NCBI GenBank assembly: GCA_002070735.1
Contig: MWDX01000024.1
Location: 1 to 36,999 of the forward strand
Length of the DNA: 36,999 nucleotides
Source: Parcubacteria group bacterium ADurb.Bin115
GTDB lineage: Bacteria; Patescibacteriota; Patescibacteriia; Patescibacteriales; UBA12465
Reading direction: 5' to 3'
Shown here: in pieces, positions 1-6,504 of the stretch
Layout: each line of letters starts with the position of its first letter
Numbering within the stretch: the first letter of the stretch is position 1
Notes under the pieces: model-generated
What the model was told of the DNA's origin: nothing
The model's database searches: none
The model's input: the letters and a program-made list of their open reading frames with translations, nothing else
Position numbers and translations under genes: made by a program

Positions 1-6
1 TTTCAT

Positions 7-69
7 AGAAGAATTTTGTTATTTATTGGCTTATATTCACCAATATTTTAGCAGAATTCTTCTTTTTTA
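7..69 (+). terminator. Intrinsic terminator of a gene left of the window
   Basis: Bases 7-18 pair with 52-63 in a 12-base-pair stem (one G-U pair). An inner hairpin attgg/ccaat sits in the loop, and a run of T follows from 63. This is a standard Rho-independent terminator for a plus-strand gene ending outside the window. Confidence 0.75.
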
Positions 70-97
70 TACACACTTTTCAACGTAGAGCCAAATA

Positions 98-126
98 TTG
101 ACAAATTATTATGACTATGTTAAATT
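98..126 (+). promoter_or_regulatory. Sigma70-like promoter for the 69-aa gene
   Basis: A perfect -35 box TTGACA lies at 98-103, followed by a 17-base spacer and TAAATT at 121-126. Transcription would start near 133, about 65 bases before the ATG at 199. Confidence 0.6.
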
Positions 127-198
127 TTTATTGTTAGTGGAATTATCTGCTAACCTCGGCTACGGAGTTTTGTGGCATAGTACATATTCAAAAAGATT

Positions 199-408
199 AT
201 GGATAACCGAAGAAAAGAACAAATCGCGCTTCTGCTCATCAAGCATCAACTCCGTGAAAAAGGAATCCGACTCACGCCAAATTTCAGGCGAGGGATCGGA
301 AACGAAGCCAATAGTATTGGCATCCCTGTTGATGAAGCCATGGAATTCGCGGAAATCATCGTCCGCGAGCTGGTCGAGGAAACATTTGCGAAGAAGTCCG
401 AAGCGTAG
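199..408 (+). CDS. Small conserved-looking hypothetical protein (69 aa)
   Basis: The protein is a charged, mostly helical 69-residue polypeptide without signal peptide or membrane segment. It starts MDNRRKEQIALLL and its middle part reads PNFRRGIGNEANSIGI. The ATG at 199 follows a good promoter at 98-126 but has no Shine-Dalgarno sequence. The composition (R, E, K rich with regular hydrophobics, VDEAMEFAEIIVREL) looks like a genuine folded protein. I do not recognise a characterised family. A chain of hairpins ending in a terminator at 525-563 follows it. An overlapping frame beginning near 98 is less protein-like and was not called. Confidence 0.65.
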   Translation: MDNRRKEQIALLLIKHQLREKGIRLTPNFRRGIGNEANSIGIPVDEAMEFAEIIVRELVEETFAKKSEA

Positions 409-419
409 TTCCTGAACAA

Positions 420-524
420 TAGGGTGAACTCAGTGAGTTCCTAAACGGGTAATTGTACCTCTCTCCAAAACGGAGAAGTTGGGCAGAATAAGAACCGCCC
501 CCCCTTGTTCCAAAGGAACACAAC
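420..524 (+). other. Chain of small hairpins downstream of the 69-aa gene
   Basis: After the stop codon at 408 come several short inverted repeats: gaact/agttc, tctcc/ggaga around an aaaac loop, gggc/gccc, and tgttcc/ggaaca around an aaa loop. The terminator at 525-563 follows. No convincing reading frame spans this part. It may be a structured 3' UTR or a processed RNA; I do not recognise a known family. Confidence 0.4.
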
Positions 525-563
525 GAGCGCATCATTCTCACAAGTGGTGCGCTCTATTTTTTT
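525..563 (+). terminator. Intrinsic terminator
   Basis: gagcgcatca at 525-534 pairs with tggtgcgctc at 545-554 (10 base pairs, one G-U). Seven T follow at 557-563. It ends the transcript of the 69-aa gene. Confidence 0.85.
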
Positions 564-566
564 CTC

Positions 567-596
567 TGGAACTAAAAACAAAAAAACTGATATACT
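567..596 (+). promoter_or_regulatory. Possible promoter of the structured RNA
   Basis: TATACT at 591-596 is a good -10 box. A weak -35 candidate, TGGAAC, lies 18 bases upstream at 567-572. It sits just after a terminator and just before a structured, non-coding stretch, so a separate transcript starting near 603 is plausible. Confidence 0.4.
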
Positions 597-602
597 AAAA
601 TC

Positions 603-766
603 ACAATTAAATAAGAAAAAGACCTAACCCTTTTAAGCAATTAAGAAGCACGGTCAAAAGTCGAGTTAAGCATAAAAACCCATCAGGGGGTCGCTTAACT
701 CGCCATATCGGGAAACCGGTATGAGAGACTTCGGTCTCTACTCGTAGTGGGCTTTTTGTGTAAAGT
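603..766 (+). ncRNA. Candidate structured non-coding RNA of unknown family
   Basis: Three hairpins follow each other without a reading frame. The first has a perfect 10-base-pair stem, cgagttaagc (about 661-670) with gcttaactcg. The second is an 8-base-pair stem, catatcgg/ccggtatg, capped by a GAAA tetraloop. The third is a 6-base-pair stem, agagac/gtctct, capped by a TTCG tetraloop. The loop of hairpin 1 contains aaaaaccca, which can pair with tgggcttttt near 748-757, either as a pseudoknot or as an alternative terminator. An upstream gacc...ggtc pair (about 630-655) may close a further domain. Two stable tetraloop caps in AT-rich DNA argue for selection on RNA structure. It does not match the tRNA, SRP RNA, tmRNA or RNase P signatures I know. 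Ends are approximate. Confidence 0.55.
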
Positions 767-825
767 CGAAAACAAAACTAACTACGGGGGTAAAATTATA
801 AACCCTTTTATTAACTTAAAATTTT

Positions 826-1048
826 ATGGAAAATCAAAAATAAAAGACAAAAAGAAGTTTTATAAACGCTAGTGGTTTTGGACGCTCGCAGTTTTAATCA
901 TTTTTATCGTTATTGGCTCAAGTGGAAATAAGCCGGAAAAAGTCGGACAAAATACTACAAACAGCGAAGCATCAACGAAAACAGAAAGCCAAACATTCAA
1001 AGTCGGAGTAAAAATGGATGGCTCAATCATCACGTTGAACAAAGTCCT
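826..1048 (+). pseudogene. Remnant of a membrane-anchored (DUF4352-like) protein
   Basis: Read in one frame from ATG 826, the sequence gives MENQK-stop-KTKKKFYKR-stop-WFW, then a hydrophobic anchor TLAVLIIFIVIG, a polar linker rich in T, S, E and K, and QTFKVG...TLNKV. A short lysine-rich tail, WWFW-type membrane start, linker and small beta domain is typical of DUF4352-like exported proteins (inference from pattern). There are two in-frame stops (TAA at codon 6; TAG, probably from TGG, at codon 16). The homology ends abruptly near 1048, where the sequence switches to a gene on the other strand. The gene is dead and truncated. Confidence 0.6.
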
Positions 1049-1289
1049 GGTTATTATTTGCCCCAAAGAATACACAAAAGCAACTTCGTCTGCCTGTTTG
1101 ATTTTACCTTCGCCCTTAGTTTCTATAAAATAATAAATCGGGTATTGATTAGCTTTAATATCAACTCCTTTTTCTCGTAAACCGCCGAATTGGAGATGAC
1201 CCCAGTTATTTACTGATAGCCATTTTATAATAGAATTTTTTATAGTCTTCTGATAAAATTTTAACTTTTTTATCTTTATTTTTTAGCAT
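1049..1289 (-). pseudogene. Remnant of a PD-(D/E)XK-type nuclease-like protein
   Basis: On the minus strand from ATG 1289 the frame runs through KVKILSEDYKK. A one-base shift near 1235 is then needed to continue with IIKWLSVNNWGHLQFG, GVDIKANQYPIYYFIETKGE and QADEVAFVYSLGQIITR. The last part stops at about 1049, where the other remnant begins. GVDI followed about 14 residues later by IETK fits the D...ExK core of PD-(D/E)XK nucleases (family inference). It is truncated at its C terminus and frameshifted. It lies next to an intact restriction system but is a different protein from that endonuclease. Confidence 0.6.
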
Positions 1290-1366
1290 AATTTTAGGTA
1301 AATATCCTGTATTTATACCACATTATGGCCATAAAGACAAACATTTCGGTTATCGGTTATTTGTGA

Positions 1367-1372
1367 TATAAT
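1367..1372 (+). promoter_or_regulatory. -10 box of the restriction-modification operon
   Basis: A perfect TATAAT ends seven bases before the ATG at 1380, so the transcript would start at or very near the start codon (leaderless). No good -35 box is visible at the expected distance. Confidence 0.5.
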
Positions 1373-1379
1373 TTTTTGT

Positions 1380-2834
1380 ATGACACAGCAAACTCAAAAA
1401 CAACTAGGTGCTTTTTATACCCCCATCCATACGGTTAAATATATGGTTGAAAAGTTAACCAATTTTGATAAAAGCAGTAAATTATTGGAACCGAGCGGAG
1501 GCGACGGTGCTTTTGTTTCGGTTATTTTAAAAAATAAGTTGTTAAAACCTGACCAGATAACGGTTTGGGACATAAATCCGGAAGTCAAAAATGGTTTAAA
1601 CGAACTTGGCCTAAAAAATGTTGTCATTAAAGACACTCTTTTAAATACTGATATCGCCAATGATTCTCTTTTTGGTTGCGAGCAATTTTCACATATAATC
1701 GGGAACCCCCCTTATTTGAATAAGCAAAGCGATTATATTAAAAAAAATAAGCACAAATTAGGTAATATTTTTAATGAAATTGGGGCTAATGATACTTATG
1801 CGATGTTTTTGTATTTGGGTTGTAAATTACTAAAAGAGAATGGACAACTTTGTTTTATTGTCAGCGATACTTATTTAACTTTAGGCATACACAAAAAGTT
1901 AAGAAAATTTTTATTGAAAAATTACACCGTTAATGAGATAACGCTATGTTCTAAAAAATTATTTAGAGATAGAGGGGCATTGGTTAATACTAGTATTATT
2001 TTAATAACTAATAAAAAAGCGACGGATGATCATGTTGTCATTTTTAACGATTGCCGAGATAATGAAATTGATGATTATAATGGCAAAAAATATAAAACTA
2101 TTCAAAAAAATATTTTATCGTATCCGGATTATGTGTTTGATTTTAATGGCGGGGCTAAATTATTAGGTAAAATCAACGAGTTTGAAAAAATGATTAATTA
2201 TTTGGATGGCGGATTAGGAATGCATACAACTAACAATCGTAAATTTTTAGCTATTGCTGATTATAACGGTGTCCAATATGCTAAAAATAATGGGATAACA
2301 GAACGGGTTAATATCAAAAATATTGATGGGAAAAAATGGAAATTTTATCATAAAAAGGGAGGTAATAATAAATATTATTGGCCGGCTGAATATGCTATAA
2401 GATGGGATCAAGAATCGGTGTCTAATTATAAAATGCCTAGCCATTATAATTTGAATGATGACAGACAGGGTTTTATCATTTCCGGTGTTTGTTCTAACTT
2501 GACCGCAAGATTATCAACGGTTGGAGCTCTTTGGGAAAGTAATAAGGCAATGTGCTTTTTCCCCAAAAACCCCAAAAAATATCCGCCGGAATTCTTTGTC
2601 GGAATTTTGAATAGTGAGGTTTATAATAAGATGATCAAATTATTAAATCATACTAATTCTATTCAAATTAGGGATATAAAAAAATTACCAATGCCCAGTT
2701 TTACTGATAAAGATATTAAAGCCGTTGTTGAGATTTCAAAAAATATAATAAAAAATTTAAAGCATGATTTTAGCTACAATTTTAATCAGGATCAAGAACA
2801 AATTAATAAAATTGTTGGAGCCTATTTTAGCTAA
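1380..2834 (+). CDS. Adenine-specific DNA methyltransferase (Eco57I/TaqI-like)
   Basis: The modification enzyme of a type II restriction system, transferring a methyl group from SAM to adenine N6 in a specific DNA site. Visible motifs: GAFYTP (residues 10-15, motif X typical of gamma-class N6-adenine methyltransferases), LEPSGGDGAF (36-45, SAM-binding motif I) and IGNPPY (107-112, catalytic motif IV). The C-terminal half should carry the target-recognition domain; the length (484 aa) suits the TaqI/Eco57I-like family. A TATAAT lies just upstream and no Shine-Dalgarno is present. The endonuclease gene starts one base after the stop codon. The gene is clearly more AT-rich than the core genes to the right, which suggests horizontal transfer. 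The recognition site cannot be read from the sequence. Confidence 0.88.
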   Translation: MTQQTQKQLGAFYTPIHTVKYMVEKLTNFDKSSKLLEPSGGDGAFVSVILKNKLLKPDQITVWDINPEVKNGLNELGLKNVVIKDTLLNTDIANDSLFGCEQFSHIIGNPPYLNKQSDYIKKNKHKLGNIFNEIGANDTYAMFLYLGCKLLKENGQLCFIVSDTYLTLGIHKKLRKFLLKNYTVNEITLCSKKLFRDRGALVNTSIILITNKKATDDHVVIFNDCRDNEIDDYNGKKYKTIQKNILSYPDYVFDFNGGAKLLGKINEFEKMINYLDGGLGMHTTNNRKFLAIADYNGVQYAKNNGITERVNIKNIDGKKWKFYHKKGGNNKYYWPAEYAIRWDQESVSNYKMPSHYNLNDDRQGFIISGVCSNLTARLSTVGALWESNKAMCFFPKNPKKYPPEFFVGILNSEVYNKMIKLLNHTNSIQIRDIKKLPMPSFTDKDIKAVVEISKNIIKNLKHDFSYNFNQDQEQINKIVGAYFS

Positions 2835-2835
2835 T

Positions 2836-3735
2836 ATGAAAAAAGGTAATAAAGAAAAATCAAACCGAGCACAGGCCGATTATTTTGAGCTGTTAGTCTG
2901 TCAGTATATTTGCCATCTTTATAAAATAACTTTTTCTTATAGCGAAGATTTAGCCAAGTTATCTAATAAAATTTTAGACAAAGAAGATGGTAAAGAAAGA
3001 ATGAGATTGCAAAATAATAATTTTATAAAAATTCAGCCGGGAATTAAAAAAATATTGGATGACGAAATAAGCAGAAAAGGCAAAATTATAAATGTTGTTT
3101 GGACTGGCCGTCATTTTGTTATTGAGCAATCAACGTCGGATGTTGATGCCGAGCATTCAAGTAATAAGAAAACCAGGTTTTCTATAAAATCAATTGCTAA
3201 GTCGGGCACAGGAACATTAAAAAATCTTGGCTTAGGAAAATTGGAAAAATGGTTTAGTTTTAGTTTTAAGAATCAAACTGATAAAATGTGGCGGGATCTT
3301 AAAAATTATATTCGTCAGACAACTGGCAAGAATACTTCAAAAAGAGGGGAATTGAAAAAAATAGCACAGAAAAATAAAAAAATTTTGGAATGGGCAAAAA
3401 GAAATGGAAAGATTTTTCAAGCCCGATTAAATAGTGTGTGTTTAGAAAAATTTAACTCTTTGCCGCCAAAACAAAAAAGAGAGTTTTTAAATTTTATTAC
3501 CGACTGCCACGACGAAGATTTATATGTGGTTATCGTTAATAATTCCGGTGTAGCTATTTATAAGCCGGTTGATAAAACGGCCAAACCAAAAGACAGAATC
3601 ATAGCGAAAAAAGAAAATGGATCAGATGTTGGGTATACGATTTATATTAATAAAATTCCGACATATAGAGCTCAGACTAATAATACTAATGGGATAGGAA
3701 TTAGCGCTTTTTGTCAGAGAATATTCTTGATTTAA
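2836..3735 (+). CDS. Putative type II restriction endonuclease (family unrecognised)
   Basis: The 299-residue protein is called an endonuclease mainly because it directly follows the methyltransferase (one-base gap) in the same AT-rich block. I chose ATG 2836; an upstream in-frame ATG at 2764 lies inside the methyltransferase. Residues 99-118 read STSDVDAEH...RFSIKS, a possible PD-(D/E)XK variant with D102 or D104 and S116-x-K118 in place of ExK, as in several restriction enzymes with SxK cores. The N terminus (RAQADYFELLVCQYI) resembles the helix that opens many such folds. The C-terminal third is lysine-rich beta/alpha. No signal peptide or membrane segment. The assignment is contextual and the fold is inferred. 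Confidence 0.7.
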   Translation: MKKGNKEKSNRAQADYFELLVCQYICHLYKITFSYSEDLAKLSNKILDKEDGKERMRLQNNNFIKIQPGIKKILDDEISRKGKIINVVWTGRHFVIEQSTSDVDAEHSSNKKTRFSIKSIAKSGTGTLKNLGLGKLEKWFSFSFKNQTDKMWRDLKNYIRQTTGKNTSKRGELKKIAQKNKKILEWAKRNGKIFQARLNSVCLEKFNSLPPKQKREFLNFITDCHDEDLYVVIVNNSGVAIYKPVDKTAKPKDRIIAKKENGSDVGYTIYINKIPTYRAQTNNTNGIGISAFCQRIFLI

Positions 3736-3762
3736 AAATTTTTATCTTAGAAATGTTTTTAT

Positions 3763-3791
3763 AAAAAGCCATCCATAAAAGGATAGCTTTT
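3763..3791. terminator. Bidirectional intrinsic terminator
   Basis: aaaagc (3764-3769) pairs with gctttt (3786-3791), with an inner atcc/ggat pair and an ataaaa loop. On the minus strand a T run follows the stem directly, ending the tRNA-Ala transcript. On the plus strand it closes the restriction-modification operon. Confidence 0.65.
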
Positions 3792-3821
3792 AAATTACTG
3801 GTAGGAGATGTTGAGTATTAG

Positions 3822-3894
3822 TGGACCCTACAGGACTCGAACCTGCCACCCCCTGCTTGCAAAGCAGGTGCTCTACCAGCTGAGCTAAGGGCCC
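3822..3894 (-). tRNA. tRNA-Ala (anticodon UGC)
   Basis: The minus strand from 3894 folds as a standard cloverleaf. The acceptor stem is gggccct/agggtcc with the G3-U70 wobble pair that marks alanine tRNAs. The D arm contains agctcagctggtagagc, the anticodon stem is cctgc/gcagg with loop tttgcaa (anticodon UGC), and the T arm contains ggttcgagtcc. The discriminator base is A. CCA is not encoded and must be added after transcription. It is 73 bases long. Confidence 0.96.
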
Positions 3895-3899
3895 TTTTT

Positions 3900-3923
3900 C
3901 TCGGTAAATTTTAGTTTACCGAG
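3900..3923. other. Perfect 9-bp hairpin upstream of tRNA-Ala
   Basis: ctcggtaaa (3900-3908) pairs perfectly with tttaccgag (3915-3923) around a six-base loop. It lacks a T tract on the minus side and overlaps the proposed -10 box of the tRNA. It could be a processing or regulatory hairpin between the membrane-protein gene and the tRNA. Confidence 0.45.
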
Positions 3924-3941
3924 ATTATTATGACTAGTCAA
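3913..3941 (-). promoter_or_regulatory. Possible promoter of tRNA-Ala
   Basis: On the minus strand TTGACT (3941-3936) is followed after 17 bases by TAAACT (3918-3913). This would give a transcript start about 12 bases before the mature tRNA. Confidence 0.45.
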
Positions 3942-3950
3942 TATTATGTA

Positions 3951-4193
3951 TTATTGTTTAGGAATAAGTGGGCCGAGTAGCCAGGTGAAGAAATCGTTGC
4001 CATTGCCGCTCATCAGAACTATTCCAATAAAGATAGCAACAAGGCCTAGAAGTTTATAGCCCAAACGAGAGCCGCCTTCGCTGCCAAGCTTGTTTTCAAA
4101 CCAAGATAATCTTCCAAAATTTTGCAGAAACCATTCAGTTTTTATAATTAGCACTGTTCCTACCGCTATTATTATTAAGCCGAGAATAATCAT
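3951..4193 (-). CDS. Small two-helix membrane protein (80 aa)
   Basis: The protein has a hydrophobic helix at residues 1-17 (MIILGLIIIAVGTVLII), a polar middle with WFLQNFGRLSWFENKLG, a second helix at about 47-62 (LLGLVAIFIGIVLM) and a short tail. The ATG lies one base after the stop of the LysM/M23 hydrolase, so the two are almost certainly one operon and this product may help localise or control the hydrolase (inference). There is no Shine-Dalgarno. I recognise it only as a small membrane protein of unknown function. Confidence 0.75.
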   Translation of the reverse strand: MIILGLIIIAVGTVLIIKTEWFLQNFGRLSWFENKLGSEGGSRLGYKLLGLVAIFIGIVLMSGNGNDFFTWLLGPLIPKQ

Positions 4194-4194
4194 A

Positions 4195-5607
4195 TTATTT
4201 TATATAGTTTAATGGATTATATCTGACACCATTGATAATGACTTCAAAGTGGAGATGAGGACCGGTCGAGCGCCCGGTCGAACCCATTAAAGCAATTAAT
4301 TGACCTTTAGTTACTGTTTCTCCTTTTTTAACTAATAATTTAGAGACATGTCCGTATCTGGTTTTTTTACCACCACCGTGGTTTATGAGGATAGTATTGC
4401 CATAACCGCCGTTGTAGCCTCCTTGAGATATCTCTACGACGCCGTCATCGGCCGCATAGATCGGCGTCCCTACTTTATTAGCTATATCTAAACCGCTGTG
4501 TTTCCAGGAAAAATATTGAGTAATGCGATTGCCAACCGTAGGCCAAACCATTTTATTACTACTAACAATCGGTTTGTCAGAGGAAATAATATCTTTAATA
4601 ACAGCAATACCAGAGTAACTGCTTTGAGTACCGGCGCTGGCGACCGTATGGCTGGTGGGTTTTTTAACTCCCGGAATGATAAGTTGCTGGCCAATAGTAA
4701 TCGTGCCGGCGGCGTCTAAAGAGTTGCTGGCAATAATTTTGTCAGCACTAACATCATAAGTCTGTGCAATTTTACCGATAGTATCGCCACGGACAACTTT
4801 ATATAAGAAGCCGTCTGTAGGTAGGATTGTGAGCTTGTCTCCAGCTCTGATAATACTGAAAGCATTAAGATTATTTGCCCATAAAATAGTATTGACATTG
4901 AGGTTGAAGCGGCGGGCGATTGAACTGATAGTATCGCCGGCACGGACGGTATATTCCGTAATTTCTTGGCGGCTTGTTGTTGTGTTATTTTCTGCCGGTT
5001 TTTCTGTCTGGTTGTTAATAATTGCGATTTGCTTCGGTTTGGTCAGCATGTTATTGGTATTTTTTGCAAGGTTATTTTCCTCTTCGCTTACAGGGGTAAC
5101 ACTTTTAACCACACTGACCGCGTCGCGTCCTCCCAGATATTTTTCCGCACCTAAGGCGTGCATATTAATATTCTGCGCAGTCTCTTCTACTAGTTCATCA
5201 TTATTTTGACCGAGGTCGCTGAATTCATTTTTTACAATTTCCGCCATCAAACTTTTCGGCGCCTTGCCCACCGCCGCGCTGGTCTGTTTTTTATCGCTTA
5301 GATTAAGGATTATAGCGGAAATAATTAAAATCAAAGCGGTTAGGTGCAGAGATTTTTTGTTTATTAATTCCCGCTTTGATTGTTGTTTTAAATCATATTT
5401 TTTGATACGGAAGATGAGATAGTACAGTCGGATAAAGGGGCGATAGAGCAGAAATTTTCCTAACCAAAAAAACGGCTTGATAACAGTCGTTACCGTCACG
5501 GCAATCAGGTTTTTCAAACCAATAATCAGCTTGAGACCAAAAAGCAGTGATTCAACCGCGATTTTTTTAAGTTTTAGGTTTTTTTTAAGAGCAATATTAT
5601 TGGACAC
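4195..5607 (-). CDS. Membrane-anchored LysM / M23 peptidoglycan endopeptidase
   Basis: A cell-wall hydrolase predicted to cut peptide cross-links. Residues 1-85 form a basic, partly hydrophobic N terminus; a clear membrane helix at about 87-102 (LHLTALILIISAIILN) anchors it. A low-complexity linker leads to two LysM repeats (about 217-261 and 267-311: YTVRAGDTISSIA and YKVVRGDTIGKIA) that bind glycan chains. The M23 domain (about 360-468) has HSGLD (H370, D374), GH420 and HLHFE (H451, H453), so all zinc ligands and catalytic histidines are present. I kept the GTG start at 5607: a TATAAA box ends nine bases upstream and no better start follows before the basic N terminus. The 80-aa membrane protein follows directly. 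The 85-residue segment before the anchor is unusual for the family. Confidence 0.93.
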   Translation of the reverse strand: MSNNIALKKNLKLKKIAVESLLFGLKLIIGLKNLIAVTVTTVIKPFFWLGKFLLYRPFIRLYYLIFRIKKYDLKQQSKRELINKKSLHLTALILIISAIILNLSDKKQTSAAVGKAPKSLMAEIVKNEFSDLGQNNDELVEETAQNINMHALGAEKYLGGRDAVSVVKSVTPVSEEENNLAKNTNNMLTKPKQIAIINNQTEKPAENNTTTSRQEITEYTVRAGDTISSIARRFNLNVNTILWANNLNAFSIIRAGDKLTILPTDGFLYKVVRGDTIGKIAQTYDVSADKIIASNSLDAAGTITIGQQLIIPGVKKPTSHTVASAGTQSSYSGIAVIKDIISSDKPIVSSNKMVWPTVGNRITQYFSWKHSGLDIANKVGTPIYAADDGVVEISQGGYNGGYGNTILINHGGGKKTRYGHVSKLLVKKGETVTKGQLIALMGSTGRSTGPHLHFEVIINGVRYNPLNYIK

Positions 5608-5616
5608 TTAAGCTTT

Positions 5617-5622
5617 TTTATA
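5617..5622 (-). promoter_or_regulatory. -10 box of the LysM/M23 gene
   Basis: TATAAA reads on the minus strand from 5622 to 5617, nine bases before the GTG at 5607. The transcript would have almost no leader. No convincing -35 box was seen. Confidence 0.4.
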
Positions 5623-5649
5623 CTATCATCTTCGCCCTGCTCAGTCAAT

Positions 5650-5679
5650 TTGCTTTTTCTCTTTTTTATTTGTTATAAT
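5650..5679 (+). promoter_or_regulatory. Sigma70-like promoter of gpmA
   Basis: TTGCTT at 5650-5655, an 18-base spacer and TATAAT at 5674-5679 give a start near 5686, leaving a leader of roughly 37 bases before the ATG at 5723. Confidence 0.6.
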
Positions 5680-5722
5680 ATAAAAAATAAATATTCTTAG
5701 CTAATAATTTAGAGATATTTTT

Positions 5723-6460
5723 ATGTTAAAACTTGTGTTATTGCGTCATGGTGAAAGTGTTTGGAACGAAAAAGGTCTTTTTACCGGCTGGACCGATGTT
5801 GATTTAAGCAGTCGGGGCTTGTTAGAGGCGTCATCTGCCGGCAAAAAATTAAAAAAAGCCGGTTTTAGTTTTGATCTTGCCTATGTCTCTTTTCTCAAAA
5901 GAGCTATTAAAACCTTAAATATCGTTTTAGAAGAAATGGATTTATTATGGTTGCCGACAATAAAGGATTGGCGCTTAAATGAGCGTCATTACGGCAATCT
6001 TCAAGGATTAAACAAACAGCAAACAGCGAAGAAGTTTGGGGAAGAACAAGTAAAGATTTGGCGTCGCAGTTATGATGTTCGCCCCCCGGAAATTGATAAT
6101 AAAAATAAGTATAATCAAAAGGATGATGTTCGCTATCGGGATATTAAGGTTCCATCGGCGGAGAGCTTAAAGGATGTGGTCTTGAGGGTGACGCCTTGGT
6201 GGAAAAAGGAAGCGTTACCATTATTACGTAAAGGTAAAAAGATTTTGGTGACAGCCTCTGGTAATAGTTTGCGGGCTTTGGTGAAATATTTAGAAGCTAT
6301 GTCGGAAAACGAAATTGTTGAATTTAACATACCAACGGGCATTCCTCTGGTGTATGAACTGGATAAAAATTTACGGCCGGTTAAAAGATATTATTTGGCC
6401 AGCGCCAAAGAATTAAAAGCCGCTATCGATAAAGTTAAAAATCAAGGCAAGAAAAAATAA
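5723..6460 (+). CDS. gpmA: 2,3-bisphosphoglycerate-dependent phosphoglycerate mutase, second catalytic His replaced by Ser
   Basis: A glycolytic enzyme interconverting 3- and 2-phosphoglycerate. It is near-collinear with the E. coli GpmA family (245 aa): LLRHGES (R8, phosphoacceptor H9), FTGWTDVDLS, LKRAIKTL (R60), WRLNERHYG (E87), EEQVKIWRRSYD and IPTGIPLVYELD are all present. The family motif AHGNSLRAL, which carries the second catalytic histidine (H184 in E. coli), reads ASGNSLRAL here: S179 replaces it, and the codon is a clear TCT. Everything around it is conserved, so a sequencing error or decay is unlikely, but activity may be altered. It is monocistronic: own promoter at 5650-5679 and a terminator at 6470. 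Confidence 0.95.
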   Translation: MLKLVLLRHGESVWNEKGLFTGWTDVDLSSRGLLEASSAGKKLKKAGFSFDLAYVSFLKRAIKTLNIVLEEMDLLWLPTIKDWRLNERHYGNLQGLNKQQTAKKFGEEQVKIWRRSYDVRPPEIDNKNKYNQKDDVRYRDIKVPSAESLKDVVLRVTPWWKKEALPLLRKGKKILVTASGNSLRALVKYLEAMSENEIVEFNIPTGIPLVYELDKNLRPVKRYYLASAKELKAAIDKVKNQGKKK

Positions 6461-6469
6461 AATTAAATA

Positions 6470-6501
6470 AAAATCATCTTTTTTCGCGAAGATGATTTTT
6501 A
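6470..6501 (+). terminator. Intrinsic terminator of gpmA
   Basis: aaaatcatctt (6470-6480) pairs perfectly with aagatgatttt (6489-6499) around an eight-base loop, with a T-rich 3' side. Confidence 0.85.
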
Positions 6502-6504
6502 TAA

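Noticed and set aside
603-766. Identification of the structured RNA as SRP RNA, tmRNA, RNase P, a group II intron domain V or an IscB/TnpB guide RNA
   Set aside because: The characteristic conserved motifs of SRP RNA, tmRNA and RNase P are absent, the GAAA hairpin does not match domain V, and no IscB/TnpB or reverse transcriptase gene is nearby.
4829-5209. Plus-strand open frame (126 codons) opposite the LysM/M23 gene
   Set aside because: Antisense to a clear coding region; the apparent hydrophobic protein results from the complement of the linker and LysM codons.
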